NCBI GenBank assembly: GCA_019634415.1
Contig: JAHQVJ010000177.1
Location: 1 to 35,936 of the forward strand
Source: Myxococcales bacterium
GTDB lineage: Bacteria > Myxococcota_A > UBA796 > GCA-2862545
Direction: 5' to 3'
Length of the DNA: 35,936 nt
The position numbers and the translations under genes are program-made. Shown piece by piece: positions 33,001 through 35,936 of this stretch (positions are counted from its first letter, which is position 1; the number at the start of each line of letters is the position of its first letter). The notes below the pieces were generated by a model. It was not told the DNA's origin. It ran no database searches and worked only from the letters and a program-made list of their open reading frames with translations.

Positions 33001-33660
33001 CGCACCGACGAGGCGATCGCGATGTACCGGCAGGCGCTGGCTCACTTCGAGGGACTGGGCTCGGGGTTGGGGGCAGCGGAGTGCCTGGATCGGCTGGCAC
33101 GACTGGCCCTGCGGCGTGCGCCGCCCCTCGGCACCGCGGTGCCCTCGGACAACACGTCGACCACCCAGCGGGTGGCCTTCGCGCCGCTGGCCCAGGCCGA
33201 GGAGCTCTTCGGACGAGCGCTCGCGCGCTACGAGGCCCTCGGAGGCGACCTGCGCGCCTTCAACTGTCGCATGCGCTTGGCTCGCACGGTGTTGCGACGC
33301 TCGCCAGAGGAGGTGTGGCCCATCGTCGCGCGGGTGGAGCCGCTGCTGGCGCGGCTGGGGCACGGCAGCCGCATGGCGGCATCGGTGTCGGTCCGGCTGC
33401 TGCGGGCCGCACTGGACGGCAGCTGGTCCGTGTACGACGAGGCGCTCGCCGAGGCGCAGAGCAGCTTCGCAGCGCTGATGGGCGCCAAGAATCCCCAGGG
33501 GCCCCTGATCGTGGCCTGGATGAGCCAGCTCGCGGGGGAGGCGTGCCTGGCGCGGTACCAAGACGATCGAGGGCATGCGACGCTGCGGGGCGCGTCGATG
33601 ATCTGGCGCGCCATGGGCCAGAGCCAGCAGGCGGAGGAGGTGGAGGCCCTGGTGGCGTAG
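30010..33660 (+). CDS. Large Ser/Thr protein kinase with AAA-type ATPase and TPR domains
   Basis: This 1216-residue cytoplasmic signalling protein has no membrane helix. Its kinase domain (about 8-285) has KGGMADVW, Lys41, HRDLKPAN with Asp144, DFG at 166-168, and PEQIRG. A 90-residue linker leads to an ATPase module (about 375-700) with Walker A GAAGTGKS (407-414) and Walker B LVAWFDDVQW (531-540). The remainder (700-1216) is alpha-helical with TPR-like repeats and probably binds a partner or signal. This kinase-AAA-TPR order is known in PknK-like and myxobacterial proteins. The GTG start with GGAGGT at 30001-30006 is clear. It probably acts with or on the upstream exported protein. The stop abuts the convergent TetR stop with no gap. 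Confidence 0.93.
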   Translation: MASDPHWIERFELVRHVAKGGMADVWLAHYDGDSSVPVAIKVLSEQATQKDEFDKRFGDEVRAVAALDHPGVVMVLDHGRIDARSADPSQGIVEGTFWLAMEYASRGTLSHLRSALPWRMLKPVLMALLEGLAHAHAHGVIHRDLKPANVLCAGKMDARPGIKLTDFGIAWAGETNPESNRIVGTPAYMAPEQIRGDWRHFGPWTDLYSLGCLVWWLCTGRAPYSRPHRSVGEVLVAHLQQELPDFEPRVAVPPGFEAWLRRLLAKPREDRFRYAADASYALDILGDPPGAADGGRDVELDPALQATITSTDVSFGESWRLSIEEAALRAKEPRRGPMPVVGQAPIPPDWRRPVPKPPPAQLLGAGLSLYGLRTVQMAGRQAERDLLWSELRRVHEEGRARLVLLRGAAGTGKSRLADWLCRRGHELGSLSWCKATFSTDKAPGEALRQMAMDYVGTEGMSRDEVADRVREFRRLRGSEDELAAELMTELLCPATDADRKRGVQPVRLTRPREYYEGTADTFELVSQERPLVAWFDDVQWGPHGLGLCLEVLGAQATRAFPCLMVLTMREEALEEDSSEARRLDRLMEVEGATSVDVGPLDTTAHRQLVRTLLGFDDELAARVEERTQGNPLFAVQLVGSWVADGTLEAGPSGFRLKAGATVDLPDDLHEVWASLLARVLDVFADQAQTYLEVAACLGMEVDQEEWGRACDDPEGLFVGRLPSDDALRGALVDRLLDRRLVVGGRHRWSFVHGMLRESLLRTAQDAGRLQGHHESCALMLSTRAHLPTVAERLGRHLVEAGRAESAVEPLLRGVQHRLATIGAQPAQLLLATVRDAMGEAQLPQTDVRWGRLWTLEAEVQAELGQLEEAVQGADRARTAARVYGWGEVERTALLVQARLQLQHRSGRKEALVEASGLFEGLVESARRAGDDARLAAALGGLAKVAWQQREIRRAADLQDSALDVYVRLASASGPGGAWEVDRADTLLQRGRSAEALERTDEAIAMYRQALAHFEGLGSGLGAAECLDRLARLALRRAPPLGTAVPSDNTSTTQRVAFAPLAQAEELFGRALARYEALGGDLRAFNCRMRLARTVLRRSPEEVWPIVARVEPLLARLGHGSRMAASVSVRLLRAALDGSWSVYDEALAEAQSSFAALMGAKNPQGPLIVAWMSQLAGEACLARYQDDRGHATLRGASMIWRAMGQSQQAEEVEALVA

Positions 33661-34251
33661 CTACACGCGGAGCAGCCCATGCTGCAGCAGCTGGTGGATT
33701 TCCGTCACCAGCTGGTCGGCATCCAGATCTGCGCCATCGATGGAGGCCTGGACCACCGGCTCCTTGATCAGACCCAGCAAGCACCGAGCCTTCAGCCGAA
33801 CGTCGCCGCCTTGCACGATCCCGAGCCCCTGACCCGTCTGCAGCGCAGCCTCGATCCGGCCCAAGGCCTGCCCGTAGAAGGCGCGCAGCGCGTCGTCGGC
33901 CTCCTCGTCGATGCCCAATGCCTCGCTGAACAACACGCGGCACACGTCCTCGGCTGTGATGGCGCGGATCAGTCGGTCGAGGTTCGCGAACACCTGGGGT
34001 GGGATCTCACCGGCCACGTCGATGGGAACCACGACGGAGACCACCTCCGCCATCATGCTCTGCAAGATCTGCTGGAAGACGTCTCGCTTGGACTCGAAGT
34101 ACCGGTAGAAGGTCCCTCGCGCGACGCCCACCTCGCTCACGATGTCGGCGATCCCTGCTTTGTGGTAGCCCTTGCGCGCGAAGACCGCGCGTGCGGCCAG
34201 CAGGATGGCAGCGCGCCTCGCGTCGGGGTCCATCGCGGAAGCTCGGGGCAT
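33661..34251 (-). CDS. TetR-family transcriptional regulator
   Basis: This 196-residue repressor has an N-terminal helix-turn-helix (about 8-58) with AARAVFARKGYHKAGIADIVSEVGVARGTFYRYFESKRDVF, split here as the TetR signature at AARAVFARKGY and GVARGTFYRYFESK. The C-terminal ligand domain is divergent as usual, so no effector can be named. The ATG at 34251 lies inside the left arm of a palindromic operator and has no good Shine-Dalgarno. Met7 (34233) begins MDPDARRAAIL, also a common TetR start, and would free the operator. It is divergent from the methyltransferase with only 22 bp between start codons, so it very likely controls that gene and itself. Confidence 0.9.
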   Translation of the reverse strand: MPRASAMDPDARRAAILLAARAVFARKGYHKAGIADIVSEVGVARGTFYRYFESKRDVFQQILQSMMAEVVSVVVPIDVAGEIPPQVFANLDRLIRAITAEDVCRVLFSEALGIDEEADDALRAFYGQALGRIEAALQTGQGLGIVQGGDVRLKARCLLGLIKEPVVQASIDGADLDADQLVTEIHQLLQHGLLRV

Positions 34252-34273
34252 GTCCGCGGGCTAACATGCCTCG
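34244..34273. promoter_or_regulatory. TetR operator palindrome between tetR and methyltransferase
   Basis: CGGGGCATGT (34244-34253) and ACATGCCTCG (34264-34273) are inverted arms that match at nine of ten positions, separated by ten bases. The core GGCATGT/ACATGCC is perfect. The palindrome covers the TetR start codon and ends directly before the methyltransferase ATG, so one bound TetR dimer would block both genes. Confidence 0.7.
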
Positions 34274-34960
34274 ATGTTCGAGCGGACGGATCTGGACGTG
34301 GTGGTCGAGATCCTGGGGGACCAGGATCTGGACGTGGTGGACGTCGGCTGCGGCAGCGGGGGGCTGGCCCACGAGCTCGCGCGCCGCGGGCTTCGGGTGA
34401 CGGGCGTGGAGCCGGATCCGCAGCAGCGCGCCCTGGCCGAGGCGAGGGCTGCATTGCCCGGGCTGACGTGGCTCGCGGGTGGTGCGAGCGCGCTGCCCTG
34501 TGGCGATGGCTGCGCCGATGCGGTGATCTTCAACCGCTCTCTGCACCACGTTTCGCCCGATCGGATGGACGCGAGCCTGCTCGAGGCGGCGCGGGTGCTG
34601 CGCTCGGGTGGGCGGCTGCTGGTGCTGGAGCCCGATGCCGCAGGGGAGCACTCGGTCCTCATGCAGCCCTTCCACGACGAGTCGGTGGTGCGCGCACGAG
34701 CGCAACAGGCGCTGGATCGCGTGCAGGGGCTGACGGAGCAGCCTGCCCACAGCTACCTGCGCGTCTACACCTACGACGATCTGGAGAGCTTTCGCGCCAA
34801 GATGTCGACCAGCACCGTGATCGCGGTGGACGAGTCAGGCTTGCGGACACCAGAGGTGGCCCACCGCTTCGAGGTGGGGCGCACGTCGGATGGGCGCTAT
34901 CGCTTCACCAATCCCATCTGTGTGCGAACGTTCCGCAAGGTGGCCGAGGGGGCTGGGTGA
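34274..34960 (+). CDS. SAM-dependent class I methyltransferase
   Basis: This 228-residue protein has the Rossmann methyltransferase fold. Motif I VDVGCGSGG is at 22-30, the acidic SAM contact VEPDP follows at about 44-48, DAVIFNRSLHHV (about 82-93) is the motif II region, and SGGRLLVLEPD (about 111-121) resembles Methyltransf_11 members. It lacks the extra domains that would show a substrate. The gene starts right after a TetR operator and overlaps the 2-oxoglutarate oxygenase gene by four bases (GTGA), so the pair is co-translated. It may modify the same substrate or protein as that oxygenase. Translation from a very short leader is likely, since the promoter must overlap the operator. Confidence 0.88.
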   Translation: MFERTDLDVVVEILGDQDLDVVDVGCGSGGLAHELARRGLRVTGVEPDPQQRALAEARAALPGLTWLAGGASALPCGDGCADAVIFNRSLHHVSPDRMDASLLEAARVLRSGGRLLVLEPDAAGEHSVLMQPFHDESVVRARAQQALDRVQGLTEQPAHSYLRVYTYDDLESFRAKMSTSTVIAVDESGLRTPEVAHRFEVGRTSDGRYRFTNPICVRTFRKVAEGAG

Positions 34961-35936
34961 CCAATCCCACGCTACGGGCCATCGCCAACGACCTGCGGCG
35001 GCTGGACAGTCCCGGTGCCTTCGCGGCGCATCACCCGGAGTCCGGGCTGGGGCTCGGTATCGAGGTGCAGGGCGTGGGGGAGTGCCGCTTTCCGCTCGCC
35101 ACCGAGCGGATCCGCGAGCTGATGGCCCAGGCGATACCGTCGCCCTTCGGGTACTTCGAGCAGACGCTGCACGATCGCACGGTGCGCGACTCCTGGGAGA
35201 TCGAAGCCGACCGGATCCGGCTCGATCCACGAGCCTGGGAGGTGCGGCTCACGCGCGGTGTGCAGGCGATCGCGGCGGCGCTCGGGTTTCCACCGGAGGC
35301 TGTGGTGACGCCCACGCTGCGCAAGCTCCTGATCTACGAGCCGGGGCAGTTCTTCGCGCGCCATCGCGACTCCGAGAAGGAGCCAGGTACGGTCGCCACA
35401 CTCGCCATCGTGTTGCCCAGCACCTACACCGGGGGAGAGATCGTGGTCACCCACGGCGGGCAGCAGCTCGACTTCGCGACCGCGGCGGAGAGCCTCGCGA
35501 ACCGGCTGGCGTTCCTGGGCTTCTACGTCGACTGCGTGCACGAGACGCGGCCGGTGAGCTCGGGGTACCGCGTGGTGCTGACCTTCACACTCCAGGTCGA
35601 ATCGGCGCGGCTGCGTCCGGTTCCGAACACGGATCGTATCGAGCATCTCAGAGCGAGTCTCGCCCGGTACTTCCGCCTCTCCGACGGCGACTGGCTGGTT
35701 CACCTGCTGCAGCACCAGTACTCGGAGCAGGGGATCGACTGGGGCCGGCTCAAGAACGGCGATCGGATCCGGGCGGAGGCCTTGCGTCGGGTGGCTCGTG
35801 ATCTCGACTGTGTGTGTTTCCTGGCGTTGGCCGACGCAGTGGAGGGCTACGACTACCATGGCCCCGATCTGTCGGTGGACGACGGCGAGGAGGACGACGA
35901 TCCCAGCGTGCCGGCGTGGGTCGCACTTGCCGGCCC
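34957..35936 (+). CDS. 2-oxoglutarate/Fe(II)-dependent oxygenase (3' end outside window)
   Basis: An open frame from GTG 34957 (overlapping the methyltransferase stop as GTGA) runs to the right edge, giving 326 residues without a stop. It has the double-stranded-helix iron site: His136 and Asp138 in FFARHRDSEK, distal His195 in VDCVHETRPV, and Arg205 for 2-oxoglutarate. YEPGQFF, TYTGGEIVV and VVLTFTLQ are typical of prolyl-4-hydroxylase-like oxygenases. After about 215 a further helical region continues. The N-terminal MTNPTLRAIANDLRRL is helical. The same arrangement is seen in uncharacterised bacterial and fungal proteins that are much longer. It presumably hydroxylates a protein or small molecule; the substrate is unknown. 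Confidence 0.85.
   Translation, partial: MTNPTLRAIANDLRRLDSPGAFAAHHPESGLGLGIEVQGVGECRFPLATERIRELMAQAIPSPFGYFEQTLHDRTVRDSWEIEADRIRLDPRAWEVRLTRGVQAIAAALGFPPEAVVTPTLRKLLIYEPGQFFARHRDSEKEPGTVATLAIVLPSTYTGGEIVVTHGGQQLDFATAAESLANRLAFLGFYVDCVHETRPVSSGYRVVLTFTLQVESARLRPVPNTDRIEHLRASLARYFRLSDGDWLVHLLQHQYSEQGIDWGRLKNGDRIRAEALRRVARDLDCVCFLALADAVEGYDYHGPDLSVDDGEEDDDPSVPAWVALAG

Overview
The window is GC-rich DNA with tightly packed genes and almost no gene-free sequence. Several features point to Myxococcota or a close deltaproteobacterial relative: two Ser/Thr protein kinases, a secreted metalloprotease ending in a MYXO-CTERM-type tail, short lipoprotein signals, a TPR-TonB receptor fusion, a BoxB/BoxC aerobic benzoyl-CoA pair, and what looks like a selenoprotein. 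About 25 genes are supported. There is no CRISPR array, insertion sequence, rRNA or prophage.

Layout. 1-1679: tail of an unknown gene, then an SDR oxidoreductase divergent from a ChrR-type zinc anti-sigma factor with a good RpoE/ChrR-type promoter but no sigma gene beside it. 1747-5591: a two-gene unit of lipoprotein-like genes, each carrying an in-frame stop. The first is a beta-propeller/Ig/thioredoxin-fold protein whose TGA sits in a U-P-T-C redox motif and is followed at once by a SECIS-like hairpin. The second is a PhoX-like phosphatase in which a TAG cuts off a conserved C-terminal tail. 5561-8552 (minus strand): alpha/beta hydrolase, tRNA-Ala(CGC), TPR-zincin and a sigma-70 family factor. 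8869-11430: a MocR regulator divergent from an FMN-barrel/GNAT fusion, with repeated operator-like boxes between them. 11443-16893 (minus): boxB, boxC, a hotdog-like protein and the MYXO-CTERM metalloprotease. 17036-18411: a YbgC-like thioesterase divergent from an HSDL2-like SDR.

18529-24414 (plus): Ser/Thr kinase, TonB-dependent receptor and lipoprotein joined by TGATG stop/start overlaps, then a single-pass membrane protein. 24424-27090: a eukaryote-like bifunctional PFK-2/FBPase-2 divergent from a degenerate CitE-like aldolase relative. 27138-33660: a TolB-like outer-membrane metallopeptidase coupled to a 1216-residue kinase-AAA-TPR protein. 33661-35936: a TetR regulator, a 30-bp palindromic operator, a methyltransferase and a 2-oxoglutarate oxygenase that runs off the right edge.

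The strongest unusual signals are the selenoprotein with its SECIS, the neighbouring TAG-interrupted PhoX gene, the bacterial PFK-2/FBPase-2, the TetR operator spanning both divergent start codons, and the orphan ChrR with its promoter.
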